Positions 19,209 to 32,152 of a stretch of DNA of 64,000 nt are shown in pieces. Position 1 is the stretch's first letter. Each line of letters begins with the position of its first letter. The notes under the pieces were generated by a model, which saw nothing but the letters and a program-made list of their open reading frames with translations, was not told where the DNA came from and did not search any database. The DNA is taken from assembly GCA_032158295.1 (NCBI GenBank), contig CM063263.1:10078474-10142473 (forward strand), in the 5' to 3' direction. The DNA comes from Pycnopodia helianthoides. Taxonomy: Eukaryota; Echinodermata; Asteroidea; Forcipulatida; Asteriidae. Both the position numbers and the translations under genes were made by a program.

Positions 19209-21564
19209 CTAAATAAATTTTGAAGAAATGTTAGTTGATATGCCATTCATAAACTACCACAACAGACTTACATAATTATTCGATTTATCAATGAAAAAAA
19301 AGATTCCAGGTTTTGAGAGTCAGATTTCAAAACTTAGAGAATCTTCCATTTAGAATACCAATGTTGTTCTACTGTAGTAGGCTCTATCTGATAAACAAAG
19401 TGGTATTCAAGAACAGATTTAAGTATCCAGTCGGAGGAGCTAACATTAATCCGTTGGTTATAGGATTGAACTGCAATCCATGGATCTGACAACGACTTAA
19501 AGACTTACGGTAAAGCAAAGAAGAGCTTGTTATTGATTCCGCTTATTGCTGTGACACAAACCATCCCTAGGAGAGCAACTCCGAGGTACTTGTGGAAGGG
19601 CAAGATGGCAGCCCTTCCTCTCTCACCCAGCTTGGGGAATAGAAATGACACAAAGCCACCTATATACTGGATACAGAAAACAACAAGAAAGAGCACTAGT
19701 TATAATGTCAGTGAATATTCACAAGCCTTAGGATCGTTAACACTATAGCCCGCCAAACTATTCCTTTCAAAACAGATTATTGTCCACATGTCTTTGTTTC
19801 CTCCCAAATAAGAGTATCACTTGCATTAGTCAAGGAGCCCCTATAGTTAACAACCCACCTTCTACTCTACTCTGGCGTGTCGTGGTCGAGTGGTTAAGAG
19901 CACCGGACTCAAGCTCTGGTGTTTCTGCTCAGCAGAGAGTGGGTTCGATACCCGGTCGTGGCATTTGTGTCCCCGAGCAAGATACTTTACCATAATTGCA
20001 TTGTTCTTCGGACGGGACACTAGGATTGGTGTTGCACGTAAAAGAACCCAGAGCACTTATCGTTGAAAAGTAGGCGTTATCCCCGGTGCTTTTGGTTCAC
20101 GTAACAACAGCGCCGAAACTAGGGCACAAGAGGGTGCACCATTTTTTCTAGGGGCACTACTGGCCAATTAAAACTGTAGTTTCCGTTTGTATTTCTCCTA
20201 AACAAGCACCTTTTCAGCACTCTTGCTATGCCATATACTATTTTTTATACCATAATTGAAGTGAAGGCAAAAACAAATACATTGTCTGTGTGTAAATGTA
20301 AATATAGTTTTATAAACATCGAACTTATCACATTAAAGCATATAAAGTGTAACATTTTACGTGATGTGGTAAAGAAAACAAACCCAGTTTTCCAAAACAG
20401 GAAGACCTTGGGTGACATGCACCTCCTGCATAATTTGCCAGGGCTCACAGAGTTGATGACACCCAATTTAATTCATTAAAGGGTAACCCTCCTTCTCTCA
20501 AAGAGGATATAGCATTGGTCTCCAAGCTGTAAACTTGGGCTCACTGGGCCGTTGGAAGGACAAGTATCTCGTATCTCACGATGTAGAAAAATCTTAGGTT
20601 CCAGATACTTACCTGTAAGCCGAACAAGATGTAAGTTGGTAACCCAATCCAACTGTGGAGCGTGTACATGTTAGGGATGCCTGCCTTGTTGTGGAAGCGG
20701 AACACGGCCTTCAGGGCAATGCCCCCGCAGATGAGCGCAAAGGACTGCATCAACATGTGGATTATCTTCACCACTGTCTTGTTCTCCTTGCGGAAGATGC
20801 GGAACATCAAGATGGCTGGAGGATAAAGAAGACAAAATTTGACTAAATCTCCTAGTTCCAACTCATAAAAGTTGAGAAAAACACTTCTTGCGAAAGCAGT
20901 TCACAAATTTTAAAGTGTTAAACAGATCCTATGTTTCTCGTGAGATTTTCAACAGCACATTTTGCTTGACACAATACAAGACAAGGAAAGTGTGTAAGTT
21001 ATAATCCGTTAGATGAGGTATATGTTGTTGATTTCCATTTCTAACAGAATCAAATGACAGTTCATGTAGCCTCGAGATCAATTTTGAGATACGGGTATTT
21101 ATAGAATGAATAAGCCACACAAAAATTGCTTTGGCTCCCAGGTCACAAGAGGGCAGTTTGTCCAGCAATTTAGCAAGAGTTGAAACTTTACATGATGGGG
21201 GAAAATGTGGAAACTACAGTAAAAAGTAATGGAAACACCAATTTGAAGACAATCAAAGCATTAAAATGTTGGGTTGCACTGAACTTGCTCTTAGAGCCCA
21301 TGGAGCTTTCTGGCAGAAGGAACCGTATGGTCATTGGGTAGGCCCAAGTCAAGTTCATGAAACGTTGTGTTTCTTTCTCTTACCATCTCCGTAGAAGAAG
21401 ACAAGCCCAAGAATCATCAGCAGCGGGTGGAGATTAAACTCCTGCGCTGACCCATCCCATGCAAATCCTCCCAGGAAATGACCTGTCCAGTAGCCAGCGA
21501 GGATCAGGACGGTGACGACGGCAACCTGAGAGGCCAGGACCAGGGGGTAGAAAGCTCCTGACAT
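18977..21564 (-). CDS. Cytochrome b561 family protein, gene B (4 coding exons, 257 aa)
   Basis: Minus-strand exons 21564-21384, 20815-20613, 19666-19509 and 19208-18977 join in frame (774 nt) through GT-AG introns of phases 1, 0 and 2. The predicted role is ascorbate-dependent electron transfer across a vesicle or lysosome membrane. Helices lie near residues 8-28, 48-63, 78-98, 115-138, 154-175 and 198-216. The haem histidines H46 (NLHPLL), H80 (KIIH), H114 (YTLHSW) and H153 (PFHKYLG) have spacings 34, 34 and 39, the same as I recall for bovine chromaffin-granule b561. The YSLHSW motif has T in place of S, and N182 starts an NAS glycosylation sequon between helices 5 and 6. The tail after helix 6 is about 40 residues and acidic, ending EEEIK. 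It converges on gene A, 6.4 kb away. This is the more canonical of the two paralogues. Confidence 0.96.
19509..19666 (-). CDS. b561 gene B coding exon 3
   Basis: Encodes residues 129-180 plus two bases, with H153 in PFHKYLG and helix 5. Acceptor ctgtatccag, donor GTAAGT. Confidence 0.95.
19874..20115 (+). mobile_element. tRNA-Leu-derived SINE type 1 (gene B intron 2)
   Basis: The head gtggtcgagtggttaagagc with a ctcaagc anticodon-loop-like segment, a long variable arm and gtgggttcgatacccggtcg resembles a class II tRNA-Leu (CAA). The body follows with cttcggacgggacactag and acgtaaaagaacccagagca. The acceptor stem is lost, so it is a SINE and not a tRNA gene. Confidence 0.8.
20116..20612. other. 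Rest of gene B intron 2
   Basis: AT-rich intronic sequence without a recognised element or exon. Confidence 0.5.
20613..20815 (-). CDS. b561 gene B coding exon 2
   Basis: Encodes split A61 and residues 62-128, with H80 and H114. It is one codon shorter than the matching exon of gene A. Acceptor atcctccag, donor GTAAGT. Confidence 0.96.
21384..21564 (-). CDS. b561 gene B coding exon 1
   Basis: Encodes residues 1-60 plus one base, exactly the length (181 nt) of gene A exon 1. Contains helix 1, GGFAWDG and H46. Donor GTAAGA. Confidence 0.96.
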
Positions 21565-21608
21565 GACTGCAGTGGGCTGACCCGATCACTTGGATGTGGA
21601 ATATTTAT
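21565..21608 (-). other. 5' UTR part of b561 gene B exon 1
   Basis: The minus-strand acceptor tttcttatag ends at 21609, 44 bases before the ATG, so a non-coding first exon must lie further right (not located). Gene A has the same arrangement. Confidence 0.6.
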
Positions 21609-22330
21609 CTATAAGAAAACAAGAAAACCAACCCAGATGAGTTTTAACATTTCTCAAAAAACCTCATCTTGCAGTTTGACACAATTAAGTACATTCCTCT
21701 ACTAACAACACAAAATACAAAACTATTTTAAGTGTAGCCAGGGATCACACCCAAGTTGACGATACAACCTGGGAAGCGGCAGCAGAGGGATTACATGAAG
21801 GGGATGCGACTTTTATTTAAAGTATCAAGTAATAAAGCACAAGGGAAACTGACTGGTTTACCCGATAATGAAATAATCAGCTAAACAATTTCAACATCAT
21901 CATTATATATACCAAAATGAATGCGTTTACAAGCATCTCATCAACAATTATATCAATCAATACCAATATCGACTACACCACATAATCACATGACAAGAGC
22001 ACAATACAGGTATACACAGTATCACCATTATGATTGATATTGGAATTGTAAAATTGTTAGCAATGTATATCACTTTGAAGTACGCACTTCAATCATCGAT
22101 ATCTAAGAATACTCAATCATCAGATTTCATAGTTTGCATAATTCAATAGGCCAGCTGCCTGGAGTAGTCACGTTGTACTGACAAAATACACTGTCAGATA
22201 AAACACTTATTAACTCTGACAGGTACAAAGAGTACCCATTGCATGTTTTTGCTGAAAATAATTGCACAATCTTATGGGAGATTGGAACTCCTCGTAATAA
22301 AAGATATAAGAGGTAATTTTAAAACAACAC
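21609..22330. other. Upstream of gene B, no exon recognised
   Basis: Probable 5' UTR intron of b561 gene B. Near 21725-21850 a segment (gtagccagggatcac, acaacctgggaagcggcag) recurs inverted near 28365-28475, so it is a dispersed repeat. Confidence 0.45.
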
Positions 22331-22339
22331 AGACACAGA

Positions 22340-22720
22340 GATTGCTCTCTTACATTAAGACCCCATCTTTAAAACGAAATTATCCCTCATTCTTTAGTAA
22401 AACCCCAGAGAAAATAATCCTCGAAATACAACTAAAGACGAGGCAGCTGTGTCGAGAAGAACTGTCAAGTATTTCAATGCAAGCCACGAAAATTGCTCCC
22501 TTTAAAGCTCATCTTTAAACAAAATTATCCCTTATTCTTTAGTAAAACCCCAGAGAAAATAATCCTCGAAATACAACTAAAGACGAGGAAGCAGTGTCGA
22601 GAAGAACTGTCAATATTCCAATGCAAGCCACGAAATCGCTCCCTTTTAAGCTCATCTTTAAACAAAATAATCCCCCATTCTGTAGTAAAAACCCTGGAGA
22701 AAAACACAAATCAAGAAGCA
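22340..22720. repeat. Tandem repeat, three units of about 145 bp
   Basis: Units marked by catctttaaa start at 22364, 22510 and 22653 (periods 146 and 143). Each carries ttatccctcattc-like sequence, accccagagaaaataatcct, cgaaatacaactaaagacga and gtcgagaagaactgtcaa; the third is truncated. Open frames through it are repeat artefacts. Confidence 0.85.
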
Positions 22721-24644
22721 GCAGTGTGACACTGATCGGGGGATCTGATGAAAACTGGGGGAATAGGATTTGTTCCCAGAGTCAACTCCTCCTATTGGCA
22801 AATCTAATTATGCCAGTTTGAAGTAAACAAGATTCGTTGAAGGCTCAGTACATCAAGAACCGAGCCAATACAGGCATGCATGGCCCTTGAAGAAAAAAAA
22901 AATAAGGGAATAATATCAAGTGCAAGGGCTGACCTACATGTACACATGGTGTAGGTTTAATATACTTTTCAGGCTGTTTAACCACATTGTTTTTCCCGAA
23001 GAGCAATTAAATCAGAAGTAGGAAGAATATTGTGCCTGCCACTGCAAGCTGTACTGAATTTAATTTAGAATCTGGATATCCCAAGATACATTCAAACTTC
23101 CTCATCTCTACAGGTGAATTTTAAGGGGGGAAAATGGCAATTGTATGTTTTCCCGTTAGGAGTATTATTAAGTATCTTATTTGGATGAATAGGATACTAC
23201 CTTTGGTCAAAGGCAGTGAAAATCTTAGAATATAAATAAATAAATAAATGAATAAATAAATAAATAAGTGAAAAAAAACTCCAGGTCAGATTTGGTCCGG
23301 ATTTGAGGGGAATCTGGTTTTGATCAGTCCAATGGGCCAGGCTGATTCGAAAACCGGGTATTACGTTTTGGTTTGTGCTCCGGTGCAAGTCTGTCCTGGA
23401 AATATGAGTGGGTTTACCTAGGGTTTCATCAAGTCTAATCTGCTCCGTGTCTGAGTTGTCCGACTCCATCACAATCCGAACGGGCGTTGCTGTTTGACGG
23501 CAAAGATTTTGATTTAATCAACCACTTAGGAGATTCGTTAGACGTTTCGGTGTGACAGCGAAATTCAATAACGGAGCTTGCACAGGAAAGCAAGTGCAGA
23601 AAAACATGGAACAGTTCGTTTTGAAGTTTTGCGTTGACACACCGAAGGCCCATACACACTCAGTGGAGAGATACATGCCAAGGTTGTTGATAGTTTATTG
23701 CTCCATTCTGAGCTCAGGCGCAGGTCACTAAACCAGGCAAATGTCAAAGGGAGTCCTTGGTGACGAAAACACCTTTTTTTCAGAGCCTTTCATGAAGGCG
23801 TATTTACATAATGCCATAGTTCGCTGGCAGAATGTGCGAAAAAGTGGTGTCATGTTTTGCGCCTTCTGAAGAACACGTCAGGTGTACATTGTATACTACA
23901 CTCGAGACAGAGGGGTGAACCTGTCATATTGTATTTAGGAAGTTGGAAACCAAAAAGGCCACGTTGGTTTGTTCACATTGCATTGTCAAATAAAGAACGA
24001 AATGGAGTACATTTCACTGTATCCACTCTCGAAATTAAAAAAGTCTATGTTTTCCATAATAGACGAAGCATTGGGAGCAGTTTTTAACCTAGATATTTTG
24101 AATACAAATCCAGAAGGATGCGCTGGACGCTACGACTGTAAGTCTAGCGCTTCACGTATTTTTTTTTGTTGTAAAATGAAACCGACAAAACTAATTACCT
24201 CGTCCGTGATCGCAACACCACACCACTTTTCTTAGTTATTTTGCGTGTACGCGTTTTAGTTGGAAACATGTCGACACAGTCTAAAATTCCCGCAGGCTAT
24301 AAATTACTCCAACCCAAACGGATACAAACATAAATTTAGCATTGATCTAGAGTATTCCAACTTTAATCACCGATAATATCCGCAATTTTTATTTGGGAGA
24401 AACTCTGCCGAGGCTGGGCTTTAAAAAAAAAATAATCTCGGACAATTTTTGAAAAAAAAGAAAGAAAAAAACCTTTCTCATGCACCAATAAAACGTCTGG
24501 CATTTGAAAAAGCACGTACCAGTATGTGTGAAATTAGGTTGAGATAAAAATGGCGTTCGAGACATGTTTTTGCCGAATCAGTGTATGGATGGAAAATATT
24601 GCGTTGACCTCCCCAAACCCTGCGGCACTGCCTTGAACCATTAA
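22721..24644. other. No gene recognised; low-complexity and repeat remnants
   Basis: Contains an (AAAT)n microsatellite at about 23230-23266 and, at 23281-23400, a segment with ccaggtcagatttggtccgg that resembles the ggtca-rich elements at 33080 and 39000. A non-coding first exon of gene B could lie here. Confidence 0.45.
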
Positions 24645-24875
24645 CCAATAGACCCTTCCCATGAAATATGTAAATTACATTCACGCATGCGTACAAACGC
24701 TGCTGGTTGGCAAACGCCATAGAGTTGTGCACAAGTCAGACGCACAAACGCGTGTGCGTCGCGCCACCATCAGTCCCATGCAAAAAGGCGTGATGTTCAC
24801 TCATTTCGCCAACCAGTAGGGAGAGTGCGCACGCGCGATGTTTAATTTGCATATTTCATGGGAAGGGTCTATTGG
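24645..24875. mobile_element. Palindromic MITE with ccaatagacccttcccatg ends
   Basis: 231 bp. The left end ccaatagacccttcccatga and the right end tcatgggaagggtctattgg are exact inverted repeats that continue with aatatg/catatt. The interior is CpG-rich (gcacaaacgcgtgtgcgtcg). A diverged relative lies at about 16850-17030. Confidence 0.9.
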
Positions 24876-26799
24876 GCCAGATACATACATTGGTGGCGCT
24901 AGTGGTTGTGCTGGTGTGTGTGTGTGTGGGGGGGGGGGGGATTTGTCCACTAATTTTGTTCTTTGACCTTATCCCTCCTCCAGTTTGCTCCCCTCTCACA
25001 CTGAAACCATAAACACTGTGTTTTATAAGTAGAGTGCATTGCGGTTCTTTTGAATCATACCCTTTTAGTTTTATAACAAATATTTCATAGACAAACCCTA
25101 TCCACACTAACCAACCAATCACAACGCATATAATTATTTTATGCTGACCCCGTCGCTTGTGATTGGTTTGCAATTTTGGGACCCCGGGAGGGTAGCAAAA
25201 ATCAAGAAACAGAGTGTGGTCTCCGGTGCTAATATAACATACTTGCTTCTCTCCATCCCTTTGTATTGGTGAATGTTATGTTTTAACAGCAAGCCTAACT
25301 GACTGAGTCAAAGGTTTTTAGCCTTTCGTGGATAAATTTATGCATTTAGTAATTAAACACGATGAACAGTTTCCCCCCTTTTATCTTATTGAAAGCAAAA
25401 CACACCTAAAAGGAATTTTTTTTCAATAAACCAAAGTGAAAGAAGTTCTCTAGCAGGTCTCTGAATCAATCGATTCAGACCCGTTGCCTATTCATTTCCC
25501 CGGTTGCCATATTGAATGCGTTTCTATATTTGGAACTTAAAGCTATTTTTAAACCGTGACAGGTGTCTGCAAATCTCAGTGCTTTCAGCAGGTAAACGCT
25601 TCGCATCCCCCATATTTTAAATGGGATTGTTGGAGCAAAAAATAGGAGAGTCGTGTGAGACAAAGCTAGTCGACGCATGGCGTCCCGTTACAATACAAAA
25701 GCAACCCACGTAGGCATGTTTGTATAAAATTGCAGCAGATCAACATGTTTTGACAGGACGTTTTGGTGTTTTCATAACCATGCAAACCTGTTGTTAGTTT
25801 GTTCTATAGATCTTATTCATTTAAGTCATCCCACCAACATCTTAGAGGTAAAACAATGATGAAAAAATTGGTAACTCACTATACGCGCAGCGCACCAGAT
25901 GGAACAATGAGCAACTTGAACTCCTGTGACGTCACTTGCATAGCCTTTAAGCCCAAACTGGCCACAGCCGCCAATACCAACCTCTTACAATCCATACCAT
26001 TTTTAGTATTATTTTTGAAGGCCCTAAGACGACATTTAGACCCTTATTTAACCTGCTAAACATAGAAAACTTAACCTGGATTTGATGACAATAATAAAAA
26101 AACAAAATGATTGCTGAACGTTGCGCGAACGTTTTTATCGGCGTGTCATCTCTTGTCTCCCGCGTATCGAGTTTGGGAAGGTTAGGGCCCCGAAAACATT
26201 GTTTCTTTTTATTGTGGCCGGTTAGTACTTGAAGTGGTTCCCGAAGAGGCAAAACTGGATACATTACCTCTTAGAGTTTTCCATTTCGCAATCGTACGCC
26301 TTCCTGAATGCTTTTAGTTTTAACAGACACGGGCTATAGTCGCCTTTATTGGGTTTTTGGAAATGTAAAAACTATCAATATCACATTTCCGAAGCCACTT
26401 TTTTTCGTACATGCAGTTGGACACAGCCTTGGGTAACAATCAATAATACGAAAATGCAGTAAGATTTAGAGTTTAATGCGAGTAGAAGAGACCTTATGTT
26501 TCCGTTGGGAAAACGATACCATTAGGTACAAAGGTATCCTCAAACAATACGTTCATTCAACACCGACACACTTCTTTCAAAATGTACTGAATATAGTAAT
26601 TCAAAGTCATTCAGTGACTGAATGTTGTGTGGGGTATACACTTTTTTCATACAACATGTCACCAACCACTTGCCATGTTTCCTGTACACATACAAATACA
26701 AACTATAACATTAGCGTCCAGACTATGTTATCTTCCACCCTCGCCTTGGTTACTTCAACCATAGAGTATTTTCGATTCATTTTCGAACTCCCGGCTTAA
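24876..26799. other. No gene recognised
   Basis: A (TG)n then G12 tract at about 24913-24942. The rest is AT-rich with no conserved frame, tRNA or clear repeat boundary. Confidence 0.45.
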
Positions 26800-26895
26800 T
26801 GGCTCCGTCTGTGGTTTTGAAAACGTGCACTTCTAATACGGGGCTTCAAACAGGCAGACGGAGTCTAAGCCGAAGCCCGAAGCCATGGTTTCAAC
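26800..26895. mobile_element. Diverged GGCCCTTTTCGAAACC-type MITE
   Basis: Has ggttttgaaaac on the left and aagccgaagcccgaagccat with ggtttcaac on the right, like 15537-15667. The ends are worn. Confidence 0.45.
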
Positions 26896-28514
26896 AAAAA
26901 AAAAGTGTTTTCGATTCGTAAGTAATTAGAAGAGGCACAAAATGTTTGCACTGTCCGAAAGTACCACGATCTATTTTAATACAAAGCAAGACTGTGCCGC
27001 GAACGGCTTATAAACTGCAATGGTAGATAGAGCGTGAAATGCAGAATTCATCCTCTTAGTGCTTGCTCAATTGCAAACATAAATTGTGGAGATACCGACC
27101 CAATTGATGTGTAGATGATGAGGAATGTTAAGCGACCCATCCACTTGACGGCTATCCCATTAGCCATGTAAAACAGACCATTTGGAGACTGTTTGGATTC
27201 CACTCGCATCATGATGGCGAGGGTTTGCTGGACTTAAGTGGATTGGCTGGGACAGTTTAAAGATGCACATTCTCTCGGTGTGAGATAAAATCCACAACAT
27301 GATGATCTCGCTGGTAACCAAACACTCCCCTTAATAAGTTAATAAGTTTATGGTTTCTTCGAAACGAATGGGGCAAAAAGCATTTAACCAAGTACCTGTA
27401 GTGTACCTTTATGATATATTAAGACAGTTGAATTAATTCTTGCATGATATTCGCCGAAAGTAATATTGATGGGCTTGGTTGTGTTTCGCGTTGTCTATGG
27501 CATAGGGCTTTGCGCACACATTCGCAATTCTTTTAATATACATCATGATCAATCATGACCGGGTGTATTTACAGACGTCTTAAAGCTTGACACCTCCTTT
27601 AAGCAATGCCTGGAGGACCCAACGCTGAAGAGACTTGCAACAGCTTATCATTCATCTCCCTAATGCCACTACAGCTCCTCTGGTGACATTAAGTGATGAC
27701 CTTATGTAGAACGGAATGATGCGGGGTGGAACTGGGATGTATTTTATAGGTCTCAATGAGTGTTGCTGCAATCGTTTTCAGGAAGTTGCCAACAACATTG
27801 TTGACCACTGTATTCAAAAGGTCTTCAATGCTATAGCCAATTTGGTTTTCCAGAATGGCTACAGCTAACCCTTTGGGTATAACATCTTAAGTGGTTACCC
27901 CGATAACGGCTTTGGCTATAAACGGCTGCTTCTGCCTAAGCCGTTCAAGCCAAAGACACTAATTTGACTCAAATTACGGATGAGAAAATAATATATACGA
28001 TCAGTGTCAGGGACCAATCACAAAGCTGTTAAGTGCAGAGTCCGCTTAGCGTAAACACATGTTCGAGGGGAAAATCCGTTACATAAATCCCACGTTTCTG
28101 TAAATTGTGCGACATTTCGCAAAGTTGAAGATCAATACTTTCTGCTTACTCAGCTAACTCAAATCGGTCACCAGCTTCCTATGTGCAAGATTAATGTACA
28201 TGTCCATTATGTTATGATAATGTACTCAGAGGACCGCACTTTGTTTGCGCGGAATAAAACAAGATAGTCCGCAGGGACATACATCAATAATTCCCAATAT
28301 GTAGCACCGATGTTTAACATGTTGGTTCCGCAGAAAATGAATTGAAAGATATTTTATATATCAAGTAAAAAAGCCACAAGGGAAACTGACTGTGTAAATA
28401 AAAAAGTCGCACCCCCTTAAGCTGCCGCTTCCCAGGTTGTATCGTAACTTTGGGAGTGACCCTGGCTACACGGCAGTTAAAGGTACACAAAGATATTGAC
28501 AAAATAGGGAGACC
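26896..28514. other. No gene recognised
   Basis: AT-rich spacer. Near 28365-28475 lies the inverted relative of the repeat at about 21725-21850. Confidence 0.45.
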
Positions 28515-28640
28515 GCCAACATAAAGGGCTGAATAGTTCATTTGGTAGAGTGTTGGTAGAGTGCCGCCGGCACGTTAATCCAGAATCGTTAGTTCAAATC
28601 CCACTCTGGTACACTTTGCTTTGTTTAACCCCAAATTATT
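28515..28640 (+). mobile_element. tRNA-derived SINE type 2
   Basis: tRNA-like head with tttggtagagtg, cacgttaatccagaatcgtt and agttcaaatcccactctggt, then tttgtttaaccccaaattat as body. The acceptor stem is not formed. Related copies lie at 52970-53070 (plus) and 9990-10085 and 51197-51330 (minus). Confidence 0.65.
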
Positions 28641-31600
28641 TAAGCAATTAATTTTAAATTCTTTTTTGAATAAGACTGCACACGGCCATTAACTTAAATA
28701 AAAAATGATACAATTTAATGTAGGTATACATCCATTTAATGGAATTACTGACTGATAATCATCAAGGTCTTTGTTGGCGGGTAGGCGGAAACATGGTAGC
28801 ACGCCACAGATCCTTTAAAGCTCCGTATAAAAAGTGCATGTTTACAAAATTACCGATGGAGCTATACAGCCAAGGCATAATAGCCAAAGCCAAAGCTGCG
28901 GCTTCAATCAGGGCCGTGAATGAGACTGTTTCTTTGCCCCGTCATTACAAAACCACGTCCACAGTGCATAAGCCGCAGTGTGTTCAGAGCAGCGCTGTCT
29001 GTACACAGGTGCACCACACTCAATAAGCTTCCCATGGCAATCAATGCTAAAGTTTTAAGTTCAAAAAACAACAAACAAAACTCTCGAAAACAAATCAATT
29101 ATATTTTCTGACAGCTGAACTTCATTCTTTTCAATTTTTATCAGGTTAGCCGTTTAGCTTGTGAGCTATAGAGCCGGCTCATCCAAAGCCCATGAATGAG
29201 TAAACTGGCCAGACTCCATCTTGTAAAAAAGACCGAGCACTATCCAGCCCTCCATGTTTGAAAAGGGTAGTGTACGCCCAAGGTTGAAAGTCATCAAGCC
29301 CCTGGAGCACCCTATAGGACCATTTTTAAACAATACATAAAAAGGCACGACCTTAAATATTTGATTCACAGAAGAAGTTGTGGGTTTACATTTTATTCAT
29401 AAAGCTCCGCGCATGAGGTTCTCTCCATTTTGTGTAACACATGCACCCTTACAGGATGAGCTGCATTTTAAAGGTAAATACGATGAGTATAAGAGCTACA
29501 AATTAAATAGTACATGTCGTTTGTAAATGAAAGTGAGTAACACTGACTGGCAGCTCATTTAAACGCGTATAGTCACTTTAATGACGCCATTTCCCCTTAA
29601 TAGAGTTTAACCCACAATGCATGGCCGAGGGGCGCGAGCCTTTGATGACTAACGATCCAAGCATTATCAAATGACATCACGTTTACGTCACGACACGGAG
29701 TCATTTTTTATTTACCGCAGCTAGCTATTACAATACCCGTACAGTGCATATGGGCAGTGTTGCCCTTCGCTGCAGACAAACTGTGTCTAAATCAAATCCG
29801 GCCTGTCTGAAGTTCATGTAAATTCGTGCTTCTGTTCTAATTCACCCATCGCAAATGTTTTGCACCTTGATGAAGTCATTATAGCCAATAAATTATTGGC
29901 GACTCGTTTTCTCATCGACAGTTACAACGCTACCAAGGGTACTTTAATTTGTGTTTCCCCAGAAATCCCTTATGCACGACATTCCTCTAGAGGAATTGTG
30001 TGTATATAGAGTTGTGGCTCGGGGCTAGAAACCGAACGGGAAACATAATTTACTTTTACACTGGCCCTAAATGCAGAGATAACAAAGTCGGTATAAATAA
30101 TCAAAGAATAACCACACGGTTGAATCTAAATGTCAAACTCTTCATGTCTTCGTATTTTCATACTTAGGTATTGACCACTAGCACCAACGTAAAACTAATA
30201 TGGTAAGCTTGTGACCGCCACGTCGCCTAAAATGCGTAGCACATTGGAACACACATATACTGTACATTCTCCCGAAATTGCACAACCAATGATTAATGTG
30301 ACGATGACGTCAGATGAAATTTGGTCAATAGATCCATTGCTGAGCTAAAAATAAAACCACCCGAAAACACGCTGGTTGGCATAGACGGCCGAATGTTAGC
30401 AAAATATTCAATCGTGTTAACATATGACGAGACCATATTCAACATTTCTGCAAACTTTCAGTTAACATTAAAATACCTCCCACGATTGGTTGCTTTGTTT
30501 TCAACCAAATTCAACACGATCGTTGAATATTTGTGTAACATTGTTACAAACGGTGGATATCTGGTTTTGCTTTGCATTTATGGCTTCCCATAGTTTTGCC
30601 AACCTTGGATGCCGAAAAACTTGGGCCGTGATGTTGAAACGGAAAGGTCTACGGGGAGACGGGCACGTGTGTACACCCCACGCACAACTCTCAGTCAATG
30701 ACAAGTGTTCCTTGGGCCTCAGCGTGGGCGTGATCTAAGATAGCGACGTCATAATATGAACATGTCCTATTGGTTAATCATTACTTGAGCTTCTCGTCAG
30801 ATAAATCTGTCTGGGAAGGTTTAATTTCTCGTCTGCTTCCTATAAAGGTATTAAAATAACGAACATCAAGGCATGGCTAGAATAAGATGACATTTTCAAG
30901 GGGATGAAGTTAATATTCATTTTGATTCGAGCAGGCTTTGGAGACTCGTGGAGTCTCCACATTATACATTTGAAATATGTATAGTTTTGTAGAATTTTAA
31001 GTTATTTTAACACATCCTTTTGTGTACCGATATAAGCACGAGAATACAAGACTGTGTACTGGATAGTACAGTAGTACAACATTTACTCAACAAGGCTTAA
31101 ACTGCTAAAGGCACATGACAAATGAAAACACGAAACATGGGAAGACTTAAAAAGCTCCAGTTAAATTCCTCCCGTTGACATCATAATGAAAAAAAGGTCA
31201 TTGCACGATAAAGCTTTATAATGGATCGGTTTTTAATTCTACGTAAAGATGGGATCCATACTTTATACTCAGGGCCGAGAGTTAGTCGCCACGTTCCAAC
31301 TTCAATAAACCAAACAATGGTGCCCAGAGCTGTGCATTTGAAGAGAGCCCTCTTTTCGTTACTGGACGCCATGTTCAGTCCAAATGTAGCACAAACCATT
31401 GGCAGTGTAGTCTGGCACCCTGTGTGCGCACTTGAATTTTGAGAGACCGAAAATGGCTTCTATTCGTAAGTTGTCACATTTCTTTCAATACACAGTTCTT
31501 GTGGTGCCTCTTTAAAACCGCCGCTCCCTGCTCCCCCAACCAAATGAAATTACGCTGAGGACTCATCATCGTGTACGATTAACGCATGTTGGCCTGATGT

Positions 31601-32152
31601 GATACGATTTACTGTAAGTATAGCCTTGGGTATCAGTCGTAGTTTTACGGAAATATTGACTGGTGAGCGAGTCTTTACCGATGGCAGATGCCTCGAAAGC
31701 ACAAAGCGTCTGGATTTAATTTTAAATTTGAACGGGAACATGCAGACTTGATTTTGATGAGATAAAATGGCGTAGGCTGCCTCTAACTGCATCTGTTTGT
31801 TCGAGTGCGATATTAAAAAAGAGTCAATTGAAAGAGCCAGATTTCACCATGGCGCAACCATATTTCTCTCCCATTCAAACGAATTGCACCAAGGAGAGGC
31901 TGGCAGGGTGAAATAGTCTGGTTCCTTTTGCAATACGAAAAATCAGATTTCAGTTTTGTTCTGTTTCATACCAGGGTCACGAGAAATGGCAGGGCGAAAT
32001 AGTCTGGTCCTTTTTTGCAATTCGAAAAATCTCGACAATGGGCGATGTATTTCACATAATGGTGAATTTCTCTGACGAATAAGAAATCCGTAAATGGGCA
32101 CCGCGCAAGAGTCTGGCGCCATTCACGGAGAGGCTGCCCTTTAGCTTCGGCC
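28641..32152. other. Long stretch without a recognised gene
   Basis: No coding exon could be supported. At 31899-31952 and 31988-32030 a segment containing cagggtgaaatagtctggtt repeats directly, and its parts (ttcaaacgaattg, caaccatattt) are related to the repeat at 4018-4172. Confidence 0.45.

Noticed and set aside
19874..19960. Functional tRNA-Leu gene
   Set aside because: No acceptor stem pairing, and it is followed by a SINE body shared with other copies.
22243..22729. Frames with repeated KTPEKIILEIQLKTR
   Set aside because: They arise from the 145-bp tandem repeat, whose period is not kept in frame.
28515..28640. Functional tRNA gene
   Set aside because: Only internal promoter-like and T-arm sequences remain; no closed cloverleaf.
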